From Ornithodoros turicata (lineage: Eukaryota; Arthropoda; Arachnida; Ixodida; Argasidae): a DNA stretch of 64,000 nt. A program made the translations under genes and the position numbers. A model generated the notes under the pieces. It made no database searches, had not been told where the DNA came from, and saw only the letters and a program-made list of their open reading frames with translations. Where the stretch lies: contig NC_088201.1 in NCBI RefSeq assembly GCF_037126465.1, forward strand, positions 3,291,001 to 3,355,000. The letters are read 5' to 3'. Below are positions 32,650-44,052 of this stretch, in pieces; positions within the stretch are counted from its first letter, which is position 1, and each line of letters begins with the position of its first letter.

Positions 32650-33855
32650 TCGAGTATGTGCAACTCTCGAAATCTTCATTTCGGCACTTGTGCTATAGAA
32701 CCGCAATTGCGGTTCATGCTCGTTCACTTCAGTTCTTTTTTTTTTTTTTTTTTCGGGCATCGGAATTAGGGTTGAACCCGAAACAAAAAACCGCTGTAAA
32801 CTGTTATTTTGTGCTGAGCAGCAGCTGAACGAGATGCGCGTATTTGCTGCCAGTAAGCTTCCATCGCTTCACCAGGTGGAGAATCTCCATACTAAAAAAA
32901 AAGAAAAGGAAAGAAAAGGAAAACGGACACGACACGGCGCAAGGAAGTGTAGTTTGGAATTAGTTCAAACCACGATTTTCGGTTCGTGTTGGTAGTTTCA
33001 CACAGTCAATAACCAGCACTGCCCCAAAAAAGTACGCTCTTTATAGCTATCCTAAAACCTTTTTCTGCGTTAGAAAACAAATTATTTAGTATCAAAATGC
33101 AACCGTTGCAGATAAGCAGTGAGTATAAGTGTAAAGATTCAATATAAGTATCTAGTATTTGTTTCTTTATTTTAACTCCTAAGTGAGCACTGTTTGTGAT
33201 AAAATAAAACACAGCGGTAAATAAGAATACAGAGAAAAGTTACAAGCCGATTCATTCTAGCACTGAACAGAGTGTACACGGGTGGTGACAATCGAAGTCA
33301 TCGCCCTATTACGAGCAAGGACGACGAAAGCCAGCATCCGTCCAGCATCAACTCGTTCCCGCTAATAAACTGAAACAAAAACTTACCGTGCTCGTCGACG
33401 GTAGTTCCAGTAGTCCGTGTCGCGATGGTCGGCGACCAAAAATTCCGTGATGCGATCGTCAGGTTTCCCGGTATCTTGAAGGACAGGGCCCTCGTTCGAG
33501 GCCTGTGCACGCCGCCACGCCGACTACGTCGAGCGCCCATGACTCGGGCTCAAACACAACGGCCGTCAGACACCGCGTCAATGTGGAAGGCACGCTTTTG
33601 GAGCGGGGGCCAGGGGGCGCTGGGCAGCAGGAAAGAAGAAGGTCTTCGCACGAGGGAGCATTTTCGGAACTCAAAGAGGTATAGTTGGGCAACGAAAGGT
33701 TGTGTATACGAGGGGGAGGGGGAGGGAGAGGGGGGAAAGGGGGAAAGCGGGAGGGGGAGTGACTTGAGGTTGCGAAGAAATTCAGAAGCGTCACGAGTGG
33801 AGCAGTTATACGTACACCTTTCAGGAGGTATAATAGTTGTCGCATATGTTGTGCC
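32650..33855. other. No gene recognised; G-rich purine tract
   Basis: A T run is at 32738-32754, and a G-rich purine tract of about 55 bases at 33711-33765. The open frame 33425-33901 (+) crosses this tract and has a mirror frame on minus. I see no domain, so I do not call it a gene. Confidence 0.4.
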
Positions 33856-33906
33856 TAGAAGGTTGCATAGTTCGATCGAACTATGCAACTATGAACTATG
33901 AACTAT

Positions 33907-33936
33907 GCAGAGAGTGTGGTATACCACACTCTCTGC
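33907..33936. repeat. Perfect 30-nt palindrome
   Basis: GCAGAGAGTGTGGTA meets its exact inverse. Another perfect palindrome, centred on TTCGATCGAA, is just upstream at 33861-33888. They look like fused element tips. Confidence 0.85.
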
Positions 33937-34060
33937 CACGAATGATAGGGTTACCGCTTCTGATTCGGCAAGCGAGGGGGGCGTACGCCTTTTTGTAGCA
34001 ATTTGGGTATATGATAATTGCTTTTGCCACGCTGTTACACACTTTATCAGACGCTATGTT
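33928..34060. repeat. CF1c left-arm segment, direct repeat unit 1
   Basis: GATAGGGTTACCGCTTCTGA, GGGGGGCGTACGCC and TTATCAGACGCTATGTTG follow in order. Nearly the same 135 bp recurs in the same direction at 34534-34669, so a CF1 nest is bracketed by a direct duplication. Confidence 0.75.
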
Positions 34061-34066
34061 GACCTA

Positions 34067-34257
34067 CACTCTTAAAAATGAGGTGGTGGTGGTGGGGTTC
34101 TCTTAAAAATGAACTTCACCACATAGCACGGTCCAAGCCAGCCATCATCCCGAATGACAACGTTCTCGCCCTAGATTTGTTGAAAACGGGAGGCGGAGCC
34201 TATTTTGTGCTCATTATGCACGGCACAGAATAGGCTCCGCCTCCCGTTTTCAACAAA
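34067..34257. mobile_element. CF1b copy, tail insertion in left tip, right tip lost
   Basis: TA precedes CACTCTTAAAAATGA. An 18-base GGTGGTGGTGGTGGGGTT insert (34082-34099) is flanked by 13-bp repeats CTCTTAAAAATGA (34069-34081 and 34100-34112). The CF1b hairpin then runs until CAACAAA, where the next CF1a copy begins. Confidence 0.8.
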
Positions 34258-34260
34258 CCA

Positions 34261-34517
34261 CACTCTTAGAAATGAACTTCACCGCATAGCTCGCTCCTAA
34301 CCAACTATAATCTCGAATGATATCGTTATCTGCCCTGATTTGTGGAAAACCGGAGGCGTGAGCCTTTTTTTTGTGACACTTATATGCTGTTTATAATTGT
34401 CACAAAAAAAAGGCGTACGCCTCCCGTTTTCAACAAATCAGGGCAGATAACGATATCCTTCGAGATGGTGGTTGACTAGGAGTTTTGCTATGGCGGTGAA
34501 GTTCATTTTTAAGAGTG
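34261..34517. mobile_element. CF1a foldback MITE, abutting CF1b
   Basis: Complete hairpin with somewhat diverged arms. The left flank is CA and the right is TA, so the left duplication is not preserved, consistent with deletion of the neighbouring CF1b tip. Confidence 0.85.
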
Positions 34518-34533
34518 TACCTGCTACCTTTAT

Positions 34534-34669
34534 ACTCTCTGCCGCACGAATGATAGGGTTACCGCCTCTGATTCGGTGAGCGAGGGGGGCGTACGCCTTT
34601 TTGTAGCAATTTGGGTATATTATAATTGCTTTTGCCACCCTGGTACACCATTTATCAGACGCTATGTTG
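34534..34669. repeat. CF1c left-arm segment, direct repeat unit 2
   Basis: Partner of 33928-34060, with the same order of motifs and the same TTATCAGACGCTATGTTG end. Confidence 0.75.
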
Positions 34670-35025
34670 TATAGTTACCCTCTTTTCACACCCTTTTCTC
34701 TTAGAGTGTACTCTGATGCCAAGTGTCAGCATAGTGATTCTTCAAAGACACCACGTGATGGCGGATAATTGTTCAAGAGGGAAAAGCGAATATCGAAAGT
34801 GATATTCCGTCGCGTGCTTACGAGAACAAATCGAAATTCCTTCTCTGACGTCAGAGCCCAACGCTAACGCGGGGAAAAAAAGAGGACCGAAGAAGACGCA
34901 ACACATGGATACAGAAGCGCGGCGCTACAACTGGTTAATGCAATGTGGGCGAAGAAGTTATTTATAATACTGGATTAGAGGGAAAGAGTGGTTCTCAGAC
35001 GAGTGTGCGCCCTTGTGCTGCCTGC

Positions 35026-35716
35026 ATACCTGGGTAAATTACTTCTAAAATGTAATTAAATTACATTACTCATTACTCGAGTTACACTCTTAAAAATGAA
35101 CTTCACCACATAGCACGCCCCAAGCCAACCATCATCCCGAGTGACATCGTTCTCTCACATGATTTGTGGAAAACGGGAGGCGTACGCCTTTTTGTGACAA
35201 TTAACATTTCTGCATAAGTGTCACAAAAAGGCGTACTCCTCCCGTTTTCAACAAATCAAGGAAGGGAACGATATAACCCGGGATGATGGTTGGCTAGGAG
35301 CGTGCTATGTGGTGAAGTTCATTTTTAAGAGTGTAGAATGTAATTAAATTAAATTACTCATTATTGCAATTGAAATGTAATGCAATTACATTTCAATTAC
35401 TACGAAAACGTAATGACCTTACACAGTGATTACTGCGAGTTTAATCCTAACGAAATTGAGAAATGTGAAAATTCATTGTCAGACAACATTACGTCGTAAA
35501 AATAAAACATATCTTATTCTGTGCCGATTGCGTGTGTCACCGTGAAAGTAATGAGTAATGTCGTTAAAATTTCTGCCCAAATGCAATTAAATTACATTAC
35601 AAATTACATAATGTCAAAAGTAATGCATTACATCACAAATTACCAGAAAAAGTAAGTAAGTAAGTAAGTCATTACTGTAATGAAATTACAGTAATGGCAT
35701 TACTACCCAGGTATGG
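35026..35716. mobile_element. hA-style element with AATTAC arrays, 8-bp duplication CTGCCTGC
   Basis: The left end is ATACCTGGGTAAATTAC (two outer bases lost) and the right end is GTAATGGCATTACTACCCAG followed by GTATGG. The 8-mers CTGCCTGC at 35018-35025 and 35717-35724 are identical. It contains a CF1a copy and a (TAAG)n run near 35654-35669. Confidence 0.85.
35085..35333. mobile_element. CF1a foldback MITE nested in hA-style element, TA duplication
   Basis: A full hairpin. Its left arm carries GACATCGTTCTCTCACATGA, partly CF1b-like, against GAACGATATAACCC on the right. This is another arm mosaic. TA lies on both sides. Confidence 0.9.
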
Positions 35717-35724
35717 CTGCCTGC

Positions 35725-37210
35725 CCCAAGAACTGTGCTTCTTTCTTTGTGAGGGTTGTGAGGGTTCACAAAATCAGAATCTTTGAGCATGCCATTGTGT
35801 GTGTCTCGATCATCTCTCTCTCATTCTTTCCTTTTGATTTGATTACCACTTGAGCTGCCTCGAATCGAGGGGGGTCTATTTATTAGAAGAGAGAGAGAAA
35901 AAAAAGGAGGAATGGTCAGCGAATCGGAGACTGCAAGTACACCTCTTACAATAGGACGCTAAATTCCCAGACCCTGTTAACCGGTTGCAAATATATTTGT
36001 GTTCCCGCAGGCGGTTGTTCAGGCACCTTCCTGTCCTATGTACACCGTCTTACAGGACAAGGCGATTTTATGGTTACATCTCATTTCGCCTATTCCCATT
36101 TCGCCTAATCCTGATTATCGGATTAAAGATGCGGGACGGGTGACAGCCTGACAGGCGTTAGGCGAAACGGAACTACCGTGCAATCTCATTAGGCGAAATG
36201 GGACTGCCGGCAAGTGGGCGTTACTTACACGCCCCGCCCCGATGGTGACGTCTGCAAGAAATGAATGCGCTCGTCCGACAACAAACTTACGCTGTCCTAA
36301 ACAAGGACCCTTCACAGTTGCAAATGAAGGTGTGTGCGATACCACTAATAATAAAATGAATAGATCCCGTTCGCGAATTATTTAGCCCGGGGATTTAACT
36401 GAAACACCCGGTATAATCATCGGTGATTATAAACTGTGCACAAACATCTTTCTTTTTCTTTTCTATACTGTGTTCTAGCATATATCTACCTCAAGACAGA
36501 TTTTCACGAGTTTCCTGGATTTCTCCCTGGCTTAGTGCGTGATTGTAAGCGGAAGCAATAAATAGCGCACGTTATTGATTTGTGCTCTCGAACCCATTAA
36601 ACTGATCCGCTGCATTTCTGTCACGCACACAAGGACAGAATTTTCCGACTGGGCAGCCGTCAAATTTGTTCCAGATAGCGGCTCCATTCACGTTGCCGAC
36701 AGGGCACTTCTCCCATCAAAAACCCTTCGTTGGAAGAGGAAAACGGAGAAGACCGGTGCACCGCAAGTCGGGAGGAAAAGAGTTGAAAGGACTCCGCATC
36801 TATTACTCCACCACTGCCTTACCTCTTGAATTCTCCCTACCATAGAATCAACGTACAGTAGACGCTAACCAGCGAGTGAAGCACCAAAGCTAGTCACGAG
36901 TCTGAGTGAAGATATCACAGCAGTTGCTACTACTTGACAACCCTGTGTCATTGCGCAATAATGTAAAACTGCGAGTCTGTAAGACAGGCGTTTGCGGGTG
37001 ACCTTGGACAGGAAACGGGGGAGGGGGGAGGATATGTTTATTAAGCAAAAGAAAGGAAAGGTCAGCCAGACGGAGGTCGGCTTACTACTCCAAAAAAATG
37101 GAAAATGGGGAAGAAAAGAAAAGAAAAAGAAGAGAAGAAAAGGAGAACCGGGGAAAGAAAAGAAAAGGAAAAGAAGAAAATAAAAACGGGAAGAAAAACA
37201 GGAAACTATG
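35725..37210. other. No gene recognised; purine tract
   Basis: A short inverted pair CCCATTTCGCCTAAT / ATTAGGCGAAATGGG lies near 36096 and 36188. A GAAACACCCGG motif near 36401 resembles a K end. A long GAAAAG purine tract runs 37084-37186. The frames at 36575 and 36992 (+) have no motifs. Confidence 0.35.
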
Positions 37211-37216
37211 TGCGCA

Positions 37217-37466
37217 CACTCTTAAAAATGAACTTCACCGCATAGCACGCTCCTAGCCAACCATCATCTCGAATGATATCGTTATCTGCCCTGATTTGTT
37301 GAAAACGGGAGGCGCACGCCGTTTTTTGTGACAATTATGAACAGCATAAGTGTCACAGAAAAGGCGTACGCCTCCCGTTTTCAACAAATCAGGGCAGATA
37401 ACGATATCATTCGAGATGATGGTTGGCTAGGAGCGTGCTATGCGGTGAAGTTCATTTTTAAGAGTG
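37217..37466. mobile_element. CF1a foldback MITE, CA duplication
   Basis: Complete hairpin, CA at 37215-37216 and 37467-37468. Confidence 0.9.
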
Positions 37467-38055
37467 CACTATGACTTATGAGATTGCAGAACATTCGGGC
37501 CTGTGTCCTGCACAAATCCTGCACAATGTACAGTGAAAATCAGTGATATATATGCGCGCCATTGAGCGAATTTTTACGTCGAAGCTTCGCCCGATAGCTA
37601 AGTGACACCTGGGCACTTTCCCCCGAAGGGTCGGGGCAAAGGGGCAAATTTGAAAGGGTTGATTTTCTCTATTCTTGCTAACAAAGTATGACGATTGCAT
37701 TCTCCAAATAATTTGGAGGGCTACCATGAGGTGTAAAGACATTAACCTGCGAATTGTATCTCCGTACGTCTCCGTCCTGCTCTTATATATAAATATCGGC
37801 CTTCGAAAATGTGGGCGCAATCCCCGATTTACCCTATGATATTTTAGAACTGTCGCGTTTTTCGTCGTTTATTTTTTGCGTGTCTTCTTTTTTTTTGGGG
37901 GGGGGGGGAAGCGACGGCTGTTGAACAGCATACTCGTTTGATAAGAATGAGAAAATGGTTCGCGAAAACGTAACTGGGAAAAGAGCAGAAATGCATGTGA
38001 GCTGGTGAAAGAAGTCCATTTTAAAAGAGCTGTAGTTGGGGCAAAGAATAACGCA

Positions 38056-38405
38056 GGGACTCCAAACACAACAGAGCTCTCAGTTGCGCCATATTTTGAC
38101 CAATCATGCGAATGGACAAGGTCTACTGCTATTGGCCAACCTCTTCTCAATCCCCTAAACAAAAAAACAAACAAACATACATACAAACAACAGGACATGA
38201 AGTCTTGGAATAAGGAACAAAGCCTGCTTGAGGAACGCTCTGTGTCGTCTGCTCCGTTCCCTATTCTTCGATTTCATGCCCTTTGTTTGTATGTATGTTT
38301 GTTTAGGGGATTGAGGAGACGTTGGCCAATAGCAGTAGACCTTGTCCATCGGCATGATGGGTCAAGATATGGCGCCACTGGGATCTCAGTTGTGTTTTGA
38401 ATCCC
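38056..38405. mobile_element. Foldback element with GGGAYTC ends
   Basis: The arms begin GGGACTCCAAACACAACAG and the inverse of GGGATTCAAAACACAACTG. They run about 145 bp each, through GGTCTACTGCTATTGGCCAAC and an AACATACATACAAACAA stretch near the centre. Frames on both strands here are by-products. No clear target duplication is seen. Confidence 0.75.
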
Positions 38406-38581
38406 TCCGTTCTTCTTTGTCCAAGCTCAGTCTTTTTTGGAGTGGAGTCGCAAAAACGTTTACCGTTATGAACTTGTAGACAACGGCATCTGTATCACGA
38501 TCACCTATAGCGTCGTGCTCCAGGTCCGGATATTCCTTGACGTAGTCGCAAGACAGCTTTCGCTTGCGTCCCACATTCATA

Positions 38582-38671
38582 AAACAGAACGTGACCACAT
38601 AGCACGGTGAAGCGCGTCGTTTTCAACAAACCCAGGGGAGAGAACATTCTCATACGGGATGACGGTTGGCT
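38582..38671. mobile_element. CF1b-like fragment
   Basis: Pieces of the left tip (GAACGTGACCACATAGCACG) and right arm (GAGAACATTCTCATACGGGA, GGTTGGCTAT) are joined after an internal deletion. It lies four bases from the next CF1a copy. Confidence 0.6.
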
Positions 38672-38675
38672 ATTA

Positions 38676-38924
38676 CACTCTTAAAAATGAACTTCACCGC
38701 ATAGCACGCGCTTAGCCAACCATAATCTCGAATGATATCGTTGTCTGCCCTGATTTGTTGAAAACAGGGGGTGTACGCCTTTTCTGTGACACTTATGCTG
38801 TTCATAATTGTCACAAAAAAGGCGTACGCCTCCCGTTTTCAACAAATCCGAGCAGATAACGATACCAGTCGAGATGATGGTTGGCTAGGACCGTGATATG
38901 CGGTGAAGTTCACTTCTAAGAGTG
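38676..38924. mobile_element. CF1a foldback MITE, TA duplication
   Basis: Complete hairpin, TA on both sides. The right TA lies inside the 8-bp duplication of the hD element that follows. Confidence 0.9.
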
Positions 38925-38929
38925 TAGAG

Positions 38930-39339
38930 CACGACCTACTAGATTATAACGACCATGTCACAATCAGCAAACCCTATGAGGTGCCTGTCCGCACGATCCG
39001 CCAGGGGCGCTACTGACGCACCCTGGCAGACTGGCGCACGATTGGACGATGGAAATTTGAATTTTGAACTCGCAGAAGCGTATGTACGACCAGCGTAGCA
39101 GACGACAGCGATAGCTCCTATGAAAACGCGTAGAATGATGATAATAATCAACCTCAGAATTAAACATCTGTGGAAGTCCACAGCTTGTACAGATATACTA
39201 AGGTAAGCTGAAGTACAAAGTATTGTAGAAGTTGAGGAAGCAATAACAAGGACGATCAGAAGCGCCACCGCTACCTTCCAAAAATGCGGCGCATGGGAGG
39301 GGTGCGCCTGACGTGGTCGTTATAATCTAGTAGGTCGTG
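38930..39339. mobile_element. hD element (hAT-like), 8-bp duplication GTGTAGAG
   Basis: The ends are CACGACCTACTAGATTATAA and its inverse, with 26-bp perfect terminal repeats. GTGTAGAG is at 38922-38929 and 39340-39347. It is 410 bp long; the minus frame 38939-39268 has no motif. It landed on the tip of the CF1a copy. Confidence 0.9.
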
Positions 39340-39381
39340 GTGTAGAGTGCTATATGCGGTCAAGTTCGGTTTTAAGAGTGA
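39340..39381. repeat. CF1c-like right tip
   Basis: AGTGCTATATGCGGTCAAGT then CGGTTTTAAGAGTG. It is the continuation of the site into which hD inserted. Confidence 0.55.
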
Positions 39382-39498
39382 ATGTTAAATGAGCTATGAA
39401 CTCTACCAGCCCGCCGACTGTGTCGGCTCCAAACGGCGATTTTAACTTGTTGGCTGTGACACCGTTTGTACAGATGAATCTGATAGGTCCGTATCTTC

Positions 39499-39760
39499 AC
39501 CACCACATATAGCACGCTGCTAGCCAACCATCATCCCCAATGACAACGTTCTCGCCCATGATTTGTTGATAACGAGAGGCGGAGCCTATTGTGTAGCCAT
39601 TATGTACGGCTACAAAATGGGCTCCGCCTCCCGTTTTCAACAAATCAGGGGCGAGAGCGTTGTCATTCGGGATGATGGTTGGCTAGGAGCGTGCTATGTG
39701 GCCAAGTTCATTTTTAAGAGCAAGCCCTATCACCACCACCACCATCTTTTTTAAGAGTGT
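39499..39760. mobile_element. CF1b copy with SINE-1 tail inserted in its right tip
   Basis: The left outer tip is missing. The right tip TCATTTTTAAGAG (39708-39720) is followed by a 24-base SINE-1 tail CAAGCCCTATCACCACCACC (39721-39744) and then TCTTTTTTAAGAG (39745-39757). That is a 13-bp target duplication with one change. Confidence 0.8.
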
Positions 39761-39769
39761 ACAGCAGAA

Positions 39770-40560
39770 CGTTATGTGTACCTCCGCGTTGGCGTCTCAT
39801 TGGGTGCTACAATTCTACAAATGACGTAACAATGGATAGAGGTATCTGGATGACGGTATACGTCTACTCGCCCGCATCCGAAAAAAAGTGCGTTTTTGTA
39901 TTAACGCTGCACACGTTATGAAGGAGAAGTATTGTACAATAAAATGTAAATAGAAGTACGAAGCGTCGAAGAACAATATTACACCTATAACACCCGTGAC
40001 TACATCCCTGCAGATAGGAGTTCTTATATACCTCCTTTAAACTCTGCGTTGCAGCAATTAACTGCACCTTTCAAGAAGACAAGTTGTGTGCTGCCGTTCT
40101 GAGGAGGAGGATTCACAGAAAATTGGAAAGGAAGGTCCTGAACGTTTTCCCGAGTACACAGTTTGCGCATGCCATTGCCAGCTGGAGCAAGGAGCCTTAA
40201 TTACTAGCCTAACCTGCGCGTGATTTACTGTGGCAATTCATTGAATTTAAGTGCACGGGATTGGCGAGAATGCAGCAACTGTGGGAGTCGGACTCGCTCA
40301 AAAAAGTGTGACCACAAGGGAGCTGCCCATGGAGCTGCCATATACGTTGGTCATGGAAGGCGTTGCCTTCCGTTGGCTGCTTCATTCCGCTAAACTTGAC
40401 GTGCTCGTTTTCCTAACAACAACAACAACAGATATATTCTGATGGTGAAGTGGGGAGGTTTTTCACTCTAGGAGTGGATAGCTAGCTGGTCAAATAGGAG
40501 TGGTGACAATGATGAGTGATGACGATGAGAGATGACGGGACAACATAATGTGTCCCAGAT
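39770..40560. other. No gene recognised
   Basis: Short frames only. An (ACA)n run lies near 40416-40430. Confidence 0.35.
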
Positions 40561-40562
40561 GG

Positions 40563-40668
40563 GCGCCTCCCCCCTGTTTTGAACAAATCGGGACACAGAA
40601 TGATATCATTCGGTATGATGGTTGGCTATGAGAGTGCTATGTGGTGAAGTTCTGTCTTAACAGTGTGG
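40563..40668. mobile_element. CF1 right-half fragment
   Basis: Starts inside the hairpin at CCTCCCCCCTGTTTTGAACA and runs to a diverged tip TCTGTCTTAACAGTG. Confidence 0.65.
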
Positions 40669-40673
40669 CAATG

Positions 40674-40914
40674 CACTCTTAAAAATGAACTTCACCGCAT
40701 AGCACGCTCTATGTCAACCATCATCTCGAATGATATCGTTATCTGCCCTGAAAACGGAAGGCGTACGCCTTTTTTGTGACACTTATGCTGTTCATAATTG
40801 TTACAAAAAAGGCGTACACCTCCCGTTTTCAACAAATCAGGGCAGATAACTATATCATTCGAGATGATGGTTGGCTAGGAGCGTGCTATGCAGTGAAGTT
40901 CATTTTTAAGAGTG
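40674..40914. mobile_element. CF1a foldback MITE, TG duplication
   Basis: A full hairpin, TG at 40672-40673 and 40915-40916. The left arm has the private sequence GCTCTATGTCAACC instead of the usual GCTCCTAGCCAACC. Confidence 0.9.
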
Positions 40915-40916
40915 TG

Positions 40917-40959
40917 GTTGACATAGAGCGTGCTATGCGGTGAAGTTCAGTTTTTAGAG
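40917..40959. repeat. Extra CF1 right tip mirroring the neighbour's left arm
   Basis: GTTGACATAGAGCGTGC, then GCGGTGAAGTTCAGTTTTTA, ending GAGTG. It is the inverse complement of the private left-arm sequence at 40674-40716, not of the normal right arm. Confidence 0.75.
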
Positions 40960-40972
40960 TGTGTGTGTACGT

Positions 40973-40990
40973 GGGGGGGGGGGGGGGGGG
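40973..40990. repeat. Poly-G run
   Basis: About 17 consecutive G; potential for quadruplex formation or sequencing error. Confidence 0.9.
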
Positions 40991-40999
40991 TCGCGAAGT

Positions 41000-43660
41000 G
41001 GCTTGGGAACTTGTCGGGCAGGGTTGTTAGGAAAGTACGCGCTCTGGAGTACTAAAGCCATAAGGATCCCTCTCCTTTTTGCCACGTCATGTTTATGCGA
41101 ACGTGGTTTAGTGCGGTGGCGTCGCGATGAAAACAAAAGCCAAGTTGCAGCTCAACACTGAGAGTTGCTGTGTCCAATCTCCGCCCTCGTTATAACTGTG
41201 ATCTCACAAACACACTGTATAGTCATTAGGAACACTCATTTGTGCTGGCATGTTGTCCTCTCTTTTTTTTTTTTTTTTTTTCGATGACTACTAGCACAGC
41301 TGATCCACTCTGACTTAAGTGTCAACTTTCTCTGTCTAAGTGTCTCTAAGTCTCTAAGTGTCAACTGCGACATTCTTTCCCTGTATCGTTTCACAATCGT
41401 CGCCTTTTCTCCGACTTTCGCGCGTATTAGCTCTGTCGCAAAAAAAAAAAAAGAAAGAAAAAAGAAATGCGAAAAACTCTGAAATCACGGAAAATAATAA
41501 ACTCCGCAAAACATTCTCTGAATATGACAAGACATAAACTCAGAAAAACCCGGAACCTTATACATAGAAGTTACAGGACAACAGTATGGGTTGACTGGAA
41601 TACCTGGTGGAATGGTACGTTGCACTCTGCTTGGAAACAAGCTCAGAAGAGCATTTTTCGATTGCCCGAAACACTACAGTTACGACAACAAATTGGCAGC
41701 ATCTGCCGATAAATAAATAAATGCGGATGGAGAAGAGAAAAGACAAGAAATTTCCCCGAGTGGTTCTCGCTTGCTCTCGGATGCTTGAAATCCAAAATGA
41801 GTCGAGCGAGTCGTTATCTTTTTTTTTTTACCTTTCGGCAGATTTGTACGCTGCCACGAACGAGCTCTGGTTACGAACGGGTCAGTACTTTGTACCAAAT
41901 TCGTATTTTGATTGATGAACTATGAATAATACCTCTTACGATGTCCCCAAAAGCACGATAAACTACAAGCAGCAGACCCAGGAAACTTGAACCCATAACC
42001 GTGCACACTGAACCCTCGTTCACATGCAATGCGGCTCGTGAATTCGTCCAATGAAAGTGCTTCATATATCTCGAAATAAAATTTTCAAAACGTAGTGGGA
42101 CCATTCCAACTCATGATTCGCAAGAGGCAGACGTTCCACTTGAACCGACTCGCGAACCAGTAACCGCTTGAGGATTATTTCGGTTCCGTGATTGAACCGA
42201 TTGATTGATCAATCAATCGATTGGTTCCGTGTATGCGTCCCGGGCCAACGTAAGGGATTTGAACCCGCCGCCTCCCATCATGCATCAACGCCGCTCGCAG
42301 CGTGTCCTTAGTGCCAAAGAACACTGTGGATAAATTGCAGCGATAAAATTATGACGACCTCAGACAGGAGCTCGTTCTTGCGCGTGGGCTCCGCTCCCGT
42401 TTCGAGAGACCCGAAAAAGAAAGTATATAGAATCTATATCTGTATATAATATATATCTATATAGAATCTATATAGAAGAAGCACAAATCCGCCCTTCCCA
42501 CGCAGGAATCAACCTTTTAGAGACGACGATATTAGATAGACGATGAAGCGTTTCATCTTTACTGTTCACGAGGCCCAAACGCAACATCAATTTCGGCCTC
42601 CAAAGTGCTATATCGCGAACAACTTTATGAGGATCGTCTACGTCACACTGAATTCGCGTGAACGGCATGCGTCGTATTACAAGCAATGCTGTATCGCTGT
42701 ACCAGTTCGATATCCCCTCCTGGGAAACAGCGCAACACTGGCATCGTTGCCGATATCGCTCATCCTGAGAAGAGCTCGGGGACGTCCATTTCCATATCGT
42801 GTGGTAAATGCGTATCGCGTAACGGCAACAGTAAGCGGATAGCACGAATACAGGTGACAGAGTGCCAATGCATGTCACTCCGGGCAAAAGGACCTTCTTT
42901 CGGGAAGTAGCACTTAGAATGCGAGATTTGTGCGTGGATGCTGGTGGGAAACGCAGGCGCTGAAAGTATACACGAGGTTTCAGTTAAACACCTTTCCATG
43001 TTGACAATGGACCATTTTCCTGAGATGTGGCGCCCTCTCGACTGTCGTCTGCTACTGGCTGAAAACAAATGCACGTGAGGAGTGCTGCGGTTTTCTGTTT
43101 CGTTTCGTGCGGTTCTGTTTCGTGCGGTTTTCGTTCCATACTTCGCGCATTCACTTTTTGGTTGCGTTCGTTTATTCGACTCGAACAACTCGAGAGCCGA
43201 GAGAGTAGACTCTTGGTGGGCGAAAATGCCGCGGCGCGGCTCTCATGACGTCGCCCGCACGTGACACTAACTCCCGTTCTAAAATTCGAGGATTCAACAC
43301 TAGAGGTGCTCAAGAGTCGACTCGCAGCGACTCTGCTTTCGTGGTGGGTCGCTAGAGTCGATGACGTATGATGGCTCTCATACGTCACGACTCCGACTCG
43401 CGGGTCGCGCGAGTTTAATAAACAAACACACCCTTTGATTATCCATCTTAGGTTTCGAGGCCTATTCCTGCTGCTTCCCCCTGTACAAAGTGTAAGTGTC
43501 CGTTTGATGTATGCAACATGACCCTGGAGCAAACCGTGTCCGTGTCATTCCATGCCAGACCAATAAGCTGTGCACAACTGTTTTGAAGAAGAGGAAGAAG
43601 AAGATTCTTGCGCTTGTTGAGTGCAGTGCAGTCAGCACTAAAGCTATTCGTTATCGTTCC
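41000..43660. other. No gene recognised; SINE head fragment
   Basis: At about 42233-42310 there is TGCGTCCCGGGCCAAC, then GGGATTTGAACCCGCC, a piece of SINE body plus tRNA-like head. An AT-rich TATAGAATCTATAT stretch is at 42424-42475. Frames at 41467 (+), 42468 (-), 42543 (+), 42760 (-) and 42984 (-) overlap each other on both strands and show no domain. Confidence 0.4.
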
Positions 43661-43662
43661 TG

Positions 43663-44050
43663 CACTGTAAACTGGAAAACACCCTTATGGGTGTAAATGG
43701 CTTGTCCTATAACTGACTCCTCTTTTTACACCGTACATGGTCTGGAACACCCTTTTTAGAGGGTGTATTCCGTGTAAATCACCCCTGGAAAGGGCGCTTT
43801 TCTTTGAAATGCCCTCTTTTGCACCCTTTAAACATCCCTTTAAGAGGGTGTAAGATCGTTAAACACCCTCCTAAAAAGGTGTACAAAGGGTGCAAAAGAC
43901 GGCATTTTCAAGGAAAAGCACCCTTTCAAAGGGCGTTTTACACGGGATACACCCTCTAAAAAGGGTGTTCCAGACCATACGGTGTAAAAAGAGGAGTCAA
44001 TTATAGGACAAGCGATTTACACCCATAAGGGTGTTTTTCAGTTTACAGTG
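43663..44050. mobile_element. CF2 foldback element, copy 2, TG duplication
   Basis: The ends are CACTGTAAACTGGAAAACAC and its inverse, TG on both sides. Same internal palindrome as 7413-7799. Confidence 0.9.
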
Positions 44051-44052
44051 TG

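Noticed and set aside
33425..33901. 158-residue open frame on + as a host gene
   Set aside because: It crosses a G-rich tract, has long mirror frames on minus, and shows no domain or splice support.
37084..37186. Lys-rich coding region
   Set aside because: It is a GAAAAG purine tract; the frame has no start or splice context and low complexity.
42984..43532. 182-residue open frame on -
   Set aside because: No motif; overlapping frames on + and neighbouring frames on - are equally long; composition is biased by GACTC/GAGTC repeats.
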